Below, in pieces: positions 25,123-33,806 of a stretch of DNA of 64,000 bases (its first letter is position 1; the number at the start of each line of letters is the position of its first letter). The stretch comes from Jutongia hominis (lineage in GTDB: Bacteria > Bacillota > Clostridia > Lachnospirales > Lachnospiraceae): NCBI RefSeq assembly GCF_014384965.1, contig NZ_JACRSW010000027.1:248001-312000 (forward strand), written 5' to 3'. The notes under the pieces are model-generated. The model had not been told where the DNA came from and did not search any database. It saw only the letters and a list, made by a program, of their open reading frames with translations. A program made the translations under genes and the position numbers.

Positions 25123-25845
25123 ATGAGAATAAACGGAAGCAATGGAATCGGTGCCGGACAGGCCGGAAGCATCGGTCAGAATGATAATACACAAACGGAT
25201 GCATATACGAAAGATTTACAAAGACAGATTGCACTGGATCAGCAGAAGTTACAGGAGATTTCTTCAAATGGAGATCTTTCTATGGAAGATAAAATGAAGA
25301 AGAGACAGGAAATTCAAAAAGAGATCGCATCATTGCAACAACAATTAAGACAGCATCAGATTGAAGTACGAAGAGAGCAGCACCAGCAGGGCAGCTCAAT
25401 CGATGATATGGTTGCAAAAAGACAGGATGATCCGAATACGGAAACAGCCGGTTTATCACAAAACAGCATGAAAGCAATGATCAGTGCGGATAACTCTGTC
25501 AAACAGTCGGATGCACAAAAAAGTGTTGCAACGTCATTAAAAGGTAAAAAGGATGTTTTAGTACAGGAGGCTAAAATGGATGCTGCAAGAGGTGGCAGCA
25601 CAGAGAAAAAAGAAGCTGCGATAGAAAGTCTTTCACAGAAAGAGCAGCAGGCAGCCACGATGCAGCAAAAGACATTGTCAGAAGCTGTTGACAGTATGCA
25701 GAAAGCAGCAAAAGAAGAACAGACAGGTGTTTCTAAGGCAGATGATCCAAACGATGCCAATGATCCTGATAAGTTGAAAGAGCAAGACAAACAATCGAAT
25801 GAGGCGATGCAAAGCATACAGCCGAGAGTAGATTTGTATTTATAA
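25123..25845 (+). CDS. FlxA-like coiled-coil protein
   Basis: A hydrophilic, glutamine-rich 240-residue protein. Residues 25-80 carry the FlxA pattern: two amphipathic helices (LQRQIALDQQKLQEIS and KRQEIQKEIASLQQQLRQ) joined by a DLSMEDKMKKR turn. The rest is polar and repeat-poor (lysine, glutamine, serine), with no membrane segment or signal. FlxA in E. coli is a flagellar-regulon gene of unknown biochemical role; the sigma-28-type promoter upstream supports the same regulation here. Start at 25123 follows AAGGAGAG. Confidence 0.75.
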   Translation: MRINGSNGIGAGQAGSIGQNDNTQTDAYTKDLQRQIALDQQKLQEISSNGDLSMEDKMKKRQEIQKEIASLQQQLRQHQIEVRREQHQQGSSIDDMVAKRQDDPNTETAGLSQNSMKAMISADNSVKQSDAQKSVATSLKGKKDVLVQEAKMDAARGGSTEKKEAAIESLSQKEQQAATMQQKTLSEAVDSMQKAAKEEQTGVSKADDPNDANDPDKLKEQDKQSNEAMQSIQPRVDLYL

Positions 25846-26042
25846 CTCAAACCTCGCACATAAATTTTAGCTATGTACCTTGAAAATTCAATATCTGGCA
25901 GTTATTCAGTTGTCAATGTTCAGCCTTTATGTAGCCTGCAGTCGTATTTTCATCATAGTAGGAAGTGCATCCATAAATGCATTCGCCAATTCATTGATTT
26001 TTTCGTCTGAAAGTTCAGTGTTATCTGAAAGCATTGTTCTGA

Positions 26043-26162
26043 ACATTTGAATCAACTGATGAAGGAACCTACACGCTGCAGATGTTACTGGATAAGGCAG
26101 ATTCCGATATGTATGAAAATAAACAACTATGCAAGAAGCGTAATTTAGGTTCACGTCAATAA
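26043..26162 (+). pseudogene. Remnant of a GGDEF diguanylate cyclase gene (C-terminal end only)
   Basis: The 529-bp gap between the FlxA-like gene and the chemoreceptor gene contains only fragments. From 26043 to the stop at 26160 the plus strand reads a 39-residue tail with LLDKADSDMYENKQ, which is the characteristic C-terminal helix of GGDEF domains (ADxxMYExK). No start or catalytic part is present; an in-frame stop lies at 26040. The opposite strand (25927-26060) reads a plausible helical fragment ending ALPTMMKIRLQAT, which may be another gene scrap. The gap thus looks like a recombination scar. Confidence 0.55.
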
Positions 26163-26281
26163 ACTAAAAATAGAATAAAAATCAGCATTGTGAAAAGTGT
26201 TCATCCAGGAGACAGAATTTAGATTAATTTTCACCGGTTTCTAGCAATAGAACCACTAATATTTAGTGGAAAAAACTTTAA

Positions 26282-26308
26282 TAGTTTTTTAATAGAATTT
26301 TTCGATAA
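26282..26308 (+). promoter_or_regulatory. Possible sigma-28-type promoter upstream of the chemoreceptor gene
   Basis: TAGT (26282-26285), 15 bp and TTCGATAA (26301-26308). The -10 region matches GCCGATAA at 6 of 8 bases; the -35 is weak. It lies 66 bp before the start, and chemoreceptor genes are commonly in the sigma-28 regulon. Confidence 0.4.
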
Positions 26309-26374
26309 AGTATGCTATATTATATCTGTTTATGGATAAATAAATATGAATTTACAAAGGAAGGGAAAACTATC

Positions 26375-28093
26375 ATGGAAAAGATCAAAAAGCGTATAGT
26401 TAACTTAAAGGTTGCAGGAAAATTAAAAGTATATCGACTGACAGTGCTTGTTATGACGGCTTTTTTAGTGTTGGTGGCACTGATCTCGACATTAGTGATC
26501 CGTTCAAATATAGAGAAGATCACGGAGGTCTGGTCTCCGTCATTGGAATATCTGCAGAATTTAGAGACAATGACTGCGAAATACAGAATCAAACAGTATC
26601 AGCATTTGGTAGAATCGGATGCAGCAATCATGAACTCCTGCGAAAAAGAAATTCAGAAGCTGGAGAGTCAGATCAAGGATAACGATGCGAATCTGGATGC
26701 AATCATATCTGCAGACAGCGATGCCCAAAAAGGACAGAAGGATTATGAAGTGGCAAGCGCTGCATGGGAAGAATACAGGAGTGCTTCAGATGAAATTTTG
26801 CAGTTGAGCCGTGAGGGGAAGCAGCAGGAAGCAGCGAAGCTGATGATCGGAGAGGCGTATAAAGAATATACGTCTTTTACTGAGAAATTAACTTCACTGC
26901 GTAATGAGTTCCAGGTAGAATTAGATTGGGCAAAGACCATGGCAAATGTATGCACCATAATCATATTTGTTGTGATCGTGGCAGCGGGTCTTGCGATTGC
27001 TGTAGTGACAACACTGATCGGCAAGATCATTACCAATTCCATTACAGAGCCGGTAGAACAGATAGACGCAGCAGTTGCCAGCCTGCGCAAGGGTGAACTG
27101 TCTAATGTTGAAATGCTTACCTATGAGTCAGAGGATGAGCTTGGCGATACCATCAGGAATCTGAAAGAAGCCATGGGCATTCTGGCAGATTATGTCAGCG
27201 AGATCTCTGTGGAGGTAAAGGCAATAGCGCAGGGTGACCTGACCAGAAATGGTGATGATATTACAGATTTCCTAGGCGATTTCTCGGAATTGAAGGTATC
27301 ATTGCTGTATATTCTGAAACGGTTTAACAGTACTCTGACCGAGATCAGCAATCTGGCAGAACAGGTATCATCGAATGCATCCGAGGTGGAAAATGCATCA
27401 AAATCCCTGGCGGACGGTGCAACAGAGCAGGCAGGAGTCATCGAGGAATTGAATGCCACCATTGATACGGTCGTGGATCTGGCGGCAGATACAGCGAAGG
27501 AAACACAGAGCGCATCTTCACGTGTAAAAGCCTCTGCAAATAAAGCGAACGAAGAAAAAGAAAAAATGAACGATCTGCTGATGGAAATGGAGCACATCAC
27601 AGAAATCTCCAAGGAGATCGGTAATATTATCACAGATATCGAGGATATTGCATCCCAGACCAACCTGTTATCCCTGAATGCTTCCATTGAAGCTGCCAGA
27701 GCAGGAGAAGCAGGAAAAGGCTTTGCAGTAGTGGCAGATCAGATCGGCAAGCTGGCAGCAGACAGTGCACAATCTGTTGTAAATACAAGAGATTTGATCG
27801 ATAAGACCTTAGTGGAAATCGAAAAGGGCAATACGATTACAAGAACAACAGCAGAATCATTCAATCAGATCATTGCAGATATGGAGTCCTTTGCAGAGAT
27901 TGCAGAGAACACCATGGAGAAAGCCAACTCCCAGGCAGAGTCTTTGGAGCAGATCGGTCAGGGAATTGAACAGCTGTCCGGCGTAGTACAGGGCAATGCT
28001 GCAGCCTCTGAAGAGAATACTGCGATCAGTATTAATCTGGCAGAGGGAGCAGCCAAGATGCATGACCGTGTGAATATCTTTAAGCTATTCTAG
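26375..28093 (+). CDS. Methyl-accepting chemotaxis protein with a four-helix-bundle sensor
   Basis: Transmembrane chemoreceptor of 572 residues. TM1 at about 18-40, a helical extracellular sensor (about 41-190, 4HB_MCP-like, lacking Cache features), TM2 at about 192-220, HAMP from about 222 ([22 protein letters not shown]) and a signalling domain whose hairpin tip reads [34 protein letters not shown]. The start at 26375 follows AAGGAAGGG; upstream in-frame codons lack a ribosome site. The C-terminus lacks a CheR-docking pentapeptide. It is followed by an EAL gene 46 bp downstream, linking chemotaxis and c-di-GMP turnover in one stretch. Confidence 0.93.
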   Translation: MEKIKKRIVNLKVAGKLKVYRLTVLVMTAFLVLVALISTLVIRSNIEKITEVWSPSLEYLQNLETMTAKYRIKQYQHLVESDAAIMNSCEKEIQKLESQIKDNDANLDAIISADSDAQKGQKDYEVASAAWEEYRSASDEILQLSREGKQQEAAKLMIGEAYKEYTSFTEKLTSLRNEFQVELDWAKTMANVCTIIIFVVIVAAGLAIAVVTTLIGKIITNSITEPVEQIDAAVASLRKGELSNVEMLTYESEDELGDTIRNLKEAMGILADYVSEISVEVKAIAQGDLTRNGDDITDFLGDFSELKVSLLYILKRFNSTLTEISNLAEQVSSNASEVENASKSLADGATEQAGVIEELNATIDTVVDLAADTAKETQSASSRVKASANKANEEKEKMNDLLMEMEHITEISKEIGNIITDIEDIASQTNLLSLNASIEAARAGEAGKGFAVVADQIGKLAADSAQSVVNTRDLIDKTLVEIEKGNTITRTTAESFNQIIADMESFAEIAENTMEKANSQAESLEQIGQGIEQLSGVVQGNAAASEENTAISINLAEGAAKMHDRVNIFKLF

Positions 28094-28139
28094 AAAATGG
28101 CAGGAATAGAGTGAAGTTGTCGTAAGGAAGGTACTTGTT

Positions 28140-29831
28140 GTGGTTAATGATATATTTAGAGTGTTTGGAGAGCAGACAGCAGAAATCTTATTTGAGATCA
28201 TTACAGAATGTATGGATGATTACCTGTATATATTTGATCTGCAGAATAATACCTTTGAGATTTCACAGTCAGCTGTGAAACGGTTTAAAATGTCGAAAAA
28301 TGTTCTGACAGATGCTGCAAATGAAGTTATGAAGGTAGTATATGAGGAAGACCGCAGGATGCTTGCAAAGCATCTTGCGGATATATGCGAAGGAAGAGAA
28401 ATGGTACATAATCTTCATTACAGGTGGCTTGATAAAGAAGGTATGCCGGTCTGGATTAACTGCCGTGGTATCGTGATCAATGATCAGCATGGAAAGGTAG
28501 AGTATCTGGTCGGGTGTCTGAATGAGACCGGCAACAAGAGAAGAGCCGATAATGTCACAGGACTACTTGGCGGTCCGGAATTCATTGCTTATCTGCGTGC
28601 ACAAAAAGAACCCATTACCAGGGGATTTTTTATGCATATAGGAATTGATGATTTTGGAGCGATCAATGGCTCCAGGGGAGCTGATTATGGTAATTATATC
28701 CTGAAAAGTGTAGCCGGCTGTATGAAGGAATGCCTTTCAGACAAGCAGAGAATTTACCATCTGGTAGCGGATCAGTATGTGATCGTGGATTTGGAAGCTT
28801 CCTCTGCAGAAGACGCTGTGGCACTGAAAGAAAAGATTACAGATAAACTTCATAATTTCATAGTAGCCGAAAATTATGAAGCTATATTTTCTATTTCTAT
28901 TGGTGTTATAGATGCAGCAACATTTTGTGAGGGAACCGAAGAATGCCGCAAAAAGTTTGAATTTGCCTTGAAACAGGCAAAAAGCATGGGTAAAAATGGA
29001 TACTATGTTTTTGACCAGGATGACTATGAGGTCTTTTTACGAAAAGGAAGAATCATAGCAACACTTCGTAATGCTATTGTGGACCATTATGATGGTTTTG
29101 AAGTATACTACCAGCCGATCGTGGACTGTCAGTCCGAACAGATCATTGGAGCAGAGGCACTGATGCGTTTTTCCATGATAACAGAAGAAGGGCGGGAGTT
29201 TGTTTCACCGATGGAGTTTATCCCATTATTGGAAGAGACCGGATTGATCATTCCCGCTGGAAGATATATTTTGAACGAAGCTGCAGCAATGTGCTGTGAA
29301 ATGCAGAAATATATTCCTGACTTCCGGATGAATGTAAATGTATCCTATGTTCAGATCCTGCAAGGCAATGTGGAGCGGGATATTCTGGATACAATTCAAA
29401 AATATTCATTACAGCCGGAATGCTTATGTGTTGAAATGACAGAAAGCGGATTTATGGATATGACACCTTCGTTCTGTAAATTCCGTAAAACTCTGGACAA
29501 GAATGGGATTCCCTTTGTGATTGATGATTTTGGAACAGGATATTCGAATCTTCATTGTATCCGTGATATGAATCCAAGTTACGTGAAAATGGATAGGGAT
29601 TTTACTGACAAGGCGATGAACAGTGACAGGGATTATGAATTATATAAAAATATCATCTCCATGGTACATAGTATTAACGTCAGGATATGCGCAGAAGGCA
29701 TCGAGGAAAAAGAATGGCTTCTGAAAATGAAAGAAATGAAGGTTGATTATCTGCAGGGATATTATTTTGGAAGACCATGTGGAAAGAAACAGTTTCTGCA
29801 GCAATATGTCAGTGGCATCAATGTTAAATAA
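28140..29831 (+). CDS. c-di-GMP phosphodiesterase: PAS, degenerate GGDEF and intact EAL domains
   Basis: Soluble protein of 563 residues. Residues about 20-130 form a PAS-like domain (DYLYIFDLQNNTFEIS, MPVWINCRGIV). Residues 135-300 are a GGDEF fold whose active-site loop reads HLVADQYVIV instead of RxGGDEF, so it should not make c-di-GMP. Residues 305-555 are an EAL domain with EALMRF, NVNVSYVQ, VEMTESG, the DDFGTGYSN loop, YVKMD, CAEGIE and LQGYYFGRP, all consistent with an active phosphodiesterase. GTG start at 28140 follows AAGGAAGG. Its 3' end overlaps the next GGDEF gene by 11 bp. Confidence 0.9.
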   Translation: MVNDIFRVFGEQTAEILFEIITECMDDYLYIFDLQNNTFEISQSAVKRFKMSKNVLTDAANEVMKVVYEEDRRMLAKHLADICEGREMVHNLHYRWLDKEGMPVWINCRGIVINDQHGKVEYLVGCLNETGNKRRADNVTGLLGGPEFIAYLRAQKEPITRGFFMHIGIDDFGAINGSRGADYGNYILKSVAGCMKECLSDKQRIYHLVADQYVIVDLEASSAEDAVALKEKITDKLHNFIVAENYEAIFSISIGVIDAATFCEGTEECRKKFEFALKQAKSMGKNGYYVFDQDDYEVFLRKGRIIATLRNAIVDHYDGFEVYYQPIVDCQSEQIIGAEALMRFSMITEEGREFVSPMEFIPLLEETGLIIPAGRYILNEAAAMCCEMQKYIPDFRMNVNVSYVQILQGNVERDILDTIQKYSLQPECLCVEMTESGFMDMTPSFCKFRKTLDKNGIPFVIDDFGTGYSNLHCIRDMNPSYVKMDRDFTDKAMNSDRDYELYKNIISMVHSINVRICAEGIEEKEWLLKMKEMKVDYLQGYYFGRPCGKKQFLQQYVSGINVK

Positions 29832-30918
29832 AGAGAGTAAGGTAGACTCAGTTATGTGGGGCTGCCTTATCTTTGGAGCGGTGTGGATGCTGGGAGAATC
29901 GAAGCTGCGCCAGCTGTTTGTTTCCAATGCTTCTATTCTGTCGAATATGTGCTTCTTCGTTGTGATGCTCTGCCCGGTTCCGATCATGTTCTATATTGAC
30001 AGTGTGCAGCAGGGAAGGTACCGGAAGATCTATCATGTGGCAGAGTGTATCACCTGTGTGGATTTTGTGATATGCACGGCCTTACAGCTACTGAATATCG
30101 CAGATTTTATCTCGACAATGTTCTTGTCCCACCTAGTGATCGCAGGAACGTTCCTGACAATATTTATCACTATTTGCCGGGATCTCATCAAGGGAACGGC
30201 GAAACATTACAAGCTTCCGCTGATCGGACTGGTAGCTGCCATGATTGCAGTCATGCTGGAGGTGACAGCGGTGTATCGAGTGGTGTCACTGTCAGGGATC
30301 TTTATCGCAACCGGACTGGTGGTCCTGCTGGTCGTTACGCTGATCCAGACAATGGACCGCATCCGCGAGCTGGAGCTGGCTAGGCAGAGAGAGGCAAGGG
30401 AAAGCCTGGATTATCTGACTGGTCTTCCTATGCGTCATAAGGGTGAAAAGCTGATCCTTGAGAAAATGCAGAAGCATGATGGCTGTCTGGGATTTGTCGA
30501 TATGGATAATCTGAAGAAGATCAATGATGTCTATGGGCATAAGGCTGGGGATTGTGCTCTCAGGCTGGTAGGAGCAATGCTCACAGAGTGCATGGAGAAC
30601 GCAGTGGTCTGCCGGCTGGGAGGAGATGAATTTCTGTTCTATCTGCCGGAGGCATCAGAAGCAGAGGTGAGCGTGCGGATAAGAAAGCTGTTTGATAGCT
30701 TTAGTGCGGCAAAAAATGTTACGGCAGAGACTTCACCGGCATCCCTGTCCTGCGGTCTGTGCATGTGTAGACAGGGAGGAAACTTTGAAGAATATTATAT
30801 AAAAGCGGATAAGGCGTTGTATTATGTCAAACAGAACGGTAAAAACAGTTACCGGTTTTATGAGGAGCTACAGAGAATAAAAAATCGGGAGAATGATCCA
30901 AGAAAGGGTGCCAGGTAA
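29821..30918 (+). CDS. Membrane diguanylate cyclase (GGDEF), apparently N-terminally truncated
   Basis: A 365-residue protein with about six membrane segments (residues 12-195) and a C-terminal GGDEF domain with an intact LGGDEF motif, the GFVDMDNLKKINDVYGH metal-binding segment and the ADKALYYVKQNGK tail. Related Lachnospiraceae cyclases carry an extracellular N-terminal domain before the membrane block; here the first start (29821) falls just before the membrane segments and inside the 3' end of the EAL gene, with no convincing ribosome site. A deletion or recombination fusing the two genes is likely. One sampled row (30361-30420) has 34 of 60 G+C, well above the neighbourhood. Confidence 0.82.
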   Translation: MLNKESKVDSVMWGCLIFGAVWMLGESKLRQLFVSNASILSNMCFFVVMLCPVPIMFYIDSVQQGRYRKIYHVAECITCVDFVICTALQLLNIADFISTMFLSHLVIAGTFLTIFITICRDLIKGTAKHYKLPLIGLVAAMIAVMLEVTAVYRVVSLSGIFIATGLVVLLVVTLIQTMDRIRELELARQREARESLDYLTGLPMRHKGEKLILEKMQKHDGCLGFVDMDNLKKINDVYGHKAGDCALRLVGAMLTECMENAVVCRLGGDEFLFYLPEASEAEVSVRIRKLFDSFSAAKNVTAETSPASLSCGLCMCRQGGNFEEYYIKADKALYYVKQNGKNSYRFYEELQRIKNRENDPRKGAR

Positions 30919-30934
30919 GCAGGCATCCTTTTTA
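30903..30934 (+). terminator. Terminator overlapping the GGDEF stop codon
   Basis: AAAGGGTGCC (30903-30912) pairs with GGCATCCTTT (30922-30931), one wobble, followed by TT. The stem begins inside the coding sequence. Confidence 0.7.
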
Positions 30935-30990
30935 AGGTCCTTCTTTTGTGTAATATTCCATTATTTGTGTATTTTATGCTGTTTTTGGAT

Positions 30991-31042
30991 ATGACATTAG
31001 AACTGTTGTATGGTAAAATAAAATATATTGTCAAACTGACAA
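30991..31042 (+). promoter_or_regulatory. Promoter with palindromic operator upstream of the third MATE gene
   Basis: ATGACA (30991-30996), 17 bp and TAAAAT (31014-31019) with an extended TGG. A perfect palindrome TTGTCA-AAC-TGACAA at 31028-31042 lies where transcription should begin, a typical repressor site. The cognate regulator is not adjacent. Confidence 0.55.
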
Positions 31043-31081
31043 AAAAAAGAAATATTGCGATAAAGAGAAAGGAAAATGAGT

Positions 31082-32437
31082 ATGACCAATGGAAAAACAA
31101 TGGACATGACACATGGTTCTTTATGGAATAAAATTCTGATCTTTGCTTTGCCATTAGCTGCAAGCAGTATTTTGCAGCAGTTATTTAATTCGGTTGATAC
31201 GGCAGTTGTTGGGCGGTTTGCCAGCAGTCGGGCATTGGCAGCGGTAGGAAGCAACAGCTCTCTGATCTCTTTGATGATCAATCTGTTTATCGGTATTTCG
31301 CTCGGTTCAAATGTTGTGATCGCACATTATATAGGGCAAAAAGCGAAAGACAGCATTCAGTCTGCGGTACATACAGCAATCGTGGTTGCTGTTCTTAGCG
31401 GTCTTTTTGTAATGATCGCAGGACAGTTTATTGCCAGACCGGTACTTCTTTTGATGGGAACGCCAAAAGATGTCATACAGATGGCAGTATTGTATTTGAG
31501 AATCTATCTGCTTGGAATGCCTTTTATTATGTTATATGATTTTGGCTCTTCCATTTTACGAAGTATCGGAGACAGCAGAAGACCATTATACAGTCTGATC
31601 GCAGCCGGTATTGTAAATACTGTATTAAACCTGGTTCTTGTCATTGTGTTTCATCTTAGTGTAGCAGGGGTAGCAATTGCTACCGTCATATCCAATATGG
31701 TCAGTTCCGGTATTATTATATATATTCTTTTGCATGAAGCGGAACCGATCCGCCTGGATATAAAGAAGTTAAAGATTGCATCCAAACAGTTAAAAAAGAT
31801 ATTGCTGATCGGCATCCCGGCAGGACTACAGGGAATGATGTTTTCAATCGCTAATGTGTGTATCCAGAGTGCAATCAACAGCTTTGGTTCGAATGCGATC
31901 GCAGGATCGGCAGCAGCATTAAACTATGAGTTCTTTTCGTATTTTATGGTCAATGCCTTTGCACAGGCAGCAGTTACGTTTACAAGTCAGAACTATGGTG
32001 CCGGTCAAAAAGACAGATGCAAAAAGATCTTTCGGTTATCCATGCTCTTTTCCATTCTTTTTTGTGGAACATTATCTTGCATTTTTGTGCTGGGAAGAGA
32101 CTTCTTTTTACATTTGTATACAACCGATGAGGCAGTATACCGGTTTGCGGTACAGCGAATTTTGATCGTAACGACACTGGAATTTCTGACCTCTGTTTAT
32201 GAGATCAGTGCAGGTGCCATGCGGGGACTCGGACATTCCCTTCTCCCTGCTGTGATCACTTGTGTCGGCTCTTGTGTGTTACGTCTGATATGGATCGCAA
32301 CAGTGTGCCGGATTTATCATACATTCTGGGTGTTATTGATCATTTATCCGATTTCATGGGTGATCACCGGAGTTTCGATGATGGCAGCGTATCATTTTAT
32401 CAAAAAAAGAGTATTTCGCAAAACGGTAGCAGTATAA
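31082..32437 (+). CDS. MATE-family efflux transporter, copy 3
   Basis: 451-residue, 12-helix MATE protein. The N-half begins LPLAASSILQQLFNSVDTAVVGRFA and contains LRSIGDSRRPLY; the C-half contains FTSQNYGAGQKDRCKK and AMRGLGHSLLP. Start at 31082 (MTNGKTMD) follows GAAAGGA by 8 bases; an in-frame ATG at 31076 is too close. It has its own promoter with a palindromic operator. It sits among the c-di-GMP genes with no evident functional link. Confidence 0.94.
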   Translation: MTNGKTMDMTHGSLWNKILIFALPLAASSILQQLFNSVDTAVVGRFASSRALAAVGSNSSLISLMINLFIGISLGSNVVIAHYIGQKAKDSIQSAVHTAIVVAVLSGLFVMIAGQFIARPVLLLMGTPKDVIQMAVLYLRIYLLGMPFIMLYDFGSSILRSIGDSRRPLYSLIAAGIVNTVLNLVLVIVFHLSVAGVAIATVISNMVSSGIIIYILLHEAEPIRLDIKKLKIASKQLKKILLIGIPAGLQGMMFSIANVCIQSAINSFGSNAIAGSAAALNYEFFSYFMVNAFAQAAVTFTSQNYGAGQKDRCKKIFRLSMLFSILFCGTLSCIFVLGRDFFLHLYTTDEAVYRFAVQRILIVTTLEFLTSVYEISAGAMRGLGHSLLPAVITCVGSCVLRLIWIATVCRIYHTFWVLLIIYPISWVITGVSMMAAYHFIKKRVFRKTVAV

Positions 32438-32587
32438 TATTCAAAAAACATTTTATAAACAGGAATCAGTACGATGTTTCCAAAGAAAATCTTTTGCAAA
32501 ACAGTAATAATATGATGAGTGTTAGTTTATGATAGTACGGATTTAAAAGCAGAATACAAATCAGATACAAAAGAAGGAGGATTTGCT

Positions 32588-33571
32588 ATGGGAAAAATTA
32601 ATCATGAGAAATTTATTACAGACATGATACGTTACGCATCGTCAGCAGAATCACCGGAACATATTATAAATCAGATTTTAAAGTATATCTGTGAAAATCT
32701 GAAATCCGACCGTGCTTATATTTTTGAGGATAACGGAGATGGCACTTATGATAATACATATGAATGGTGTCGGGAAGGTGTAACACAGGAAATTGATAAT
32801 CTCAAGAATGTACCTTATGATGGGGCATTGGAAGTCTGGTTTCGGGAGTATGAGAAATCGCATAATATTATGATCCAAGATCTGGAAGAATATAGAAAAG
32901 TCAGTGAACCGATGTATCAGATCTTAAAACCACAAGGAATTAAAACACTGGTAACGGGACCAATCGAGATCAACGGAAAATATATCGGTTTCTATGGGGT
33001 GGATAATCCACCGGCAGCTTATATGAATAATACTTCTGTTTTGATCAATATGATGGAATTTGTAATTTCTATGATGATCCGTCTTCGTGATTATGCAAAA
33101 GTGGTAGAAAGAAGTGCAACACATGATCAGTTGACCAATTGTAAGAACAGAAGGGCTATGCAATGGGTCTATGATACAGAATTTGATAAGGAACAGTCTA
33201 TGATGGTCGTGATGTGTGATCTGAACGGATTAAAAAAGATCAATGATACGAAGGGGCATGGATTTGGTGACCGCTATATCTGTGATGCAGTGGAGATTTT
33301 AAATGCGTGTTTTGAAACAGAGAATGTATACCGGGTTGGCGGTGATGAATTTGTTGTCATATTGATGGGGGCAAAGCCGGAGCAGATCGAGCAATATACC
33401 GAGAAGTTAAACATGTATCAGGAATTGAAAAAGATCAGTATGTCTTTTGGATTTGCATATCGTCATAATGCAAAAGAACCATTTGATAACCTGTTAAGAG
33501 AAGCAGACCGGAAAATGTATCAGGAAAAAGAAAAATACTATCGGGAAATGGGTAAGATCAGCAGGAAATGA
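32588..33571 (+). CDS. GAF-GGDEF diguanylate cyclase
   Basis: Soluble 327-residue protein. Residues 5-155 form a GAF-type sensor (NLKSDRAYIFEDNGDGTYDNTYEW... through IGFYGVDNPP), and residues 165-325 a GGDEF domain with MCDLNGLKKINDTKGHGFGD and an intact RVGGDEFVV motif, predicting active c-di-GMP synthesis. No RxxD inhibitory site is obvious upstream of the GGDEF motif. Start at 32588 follows AAGGAGG. The ligand of the GAF domain is unknown. It ends in the duplicated hairpin cassette at 33614. Confidence 0.9.
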   Translation: MGKINHEKFITDMIRYASSAESPEHIINQILKYICENLKSDRAYIFEDNGDGTYDNTYEWCREGVTQEIDNLKNVPYDGALEVWFREYEKSHNIMIQDLEEYRKVSEPMYQILKPQGIKTLVTGPIEINGKYIGFYGVDNPPAAYMNNTSVLINMMEFVISMMIRLRDYAKVVERSATHDQLTNCKNRRAMQWVYDTEFDKEQSMMVVMCDLNGLKKINDTKGHGFGDRYICDAVEILNACFETENVYRVGGDEFVVILMGAKPEQIEQYTEKLNMYQELKKISMSFGFAYRHNAKEPFDNLLREADRKMYQEKEKYYREMGKISRK

Positions 33572-33613
33572 GGCAGAACATGAAATATCAGGATCTGACA
33601 CTCTTGCTGGTGC

Positions 33614-33783
33614 ACCACTACTGTGCGAGCAACTTCCTATTCCATAAAAAAGTGCAAAGCCAGCGCTTTGCACTCCAAGAATTGCTAAAGCAATTCTTGT
33701 TGATATACCACTACTGTACGAGCATTTTCCTATTCCATAAAAAAGCATTTTACAAAATCTTTTAAAAGATTATTGTAAAATGC
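33614..33783. repeat. Duplicated hairpin cassette between convergent genes
   Basis: A 39-bp sequence occurs twice (33614-33652 and 33707-33745, 36 of 39 identical, period 93). Each copy ends in ATAAAAAAG and runs into a hairpin: GTGCAAAGC/GCTTTGCAC (33652-33673), CAAGAATTGC/GCAATTCTTG (33676-33699), and GCATTTTACAA/TTGTAAAATGC (33745-33783). It fills the 235-bp gap between the GAF-GGDEF gene and the convergent GH43 gene and may serve as a bidirectional terminator. Confidence 0.75.
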
Positions 33784-33806
33784 TTAAAAAAGAAATTGGC
33801 AGCTTT

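Noticed and set aside
25927-26154. A 75-codon minus-strand open frame
   Set aside because: Its C-terminal half looks protein-like but its N-terminal half is antisense to the GGDEF remnant; it is better read as a composite of gene scraps.
33494-33748. Minus-strand open frame with a repeated LFYGIG motif
   Set aside because: The repeat is only the translation of the duplicated 39-bp box; no start signal or homology.
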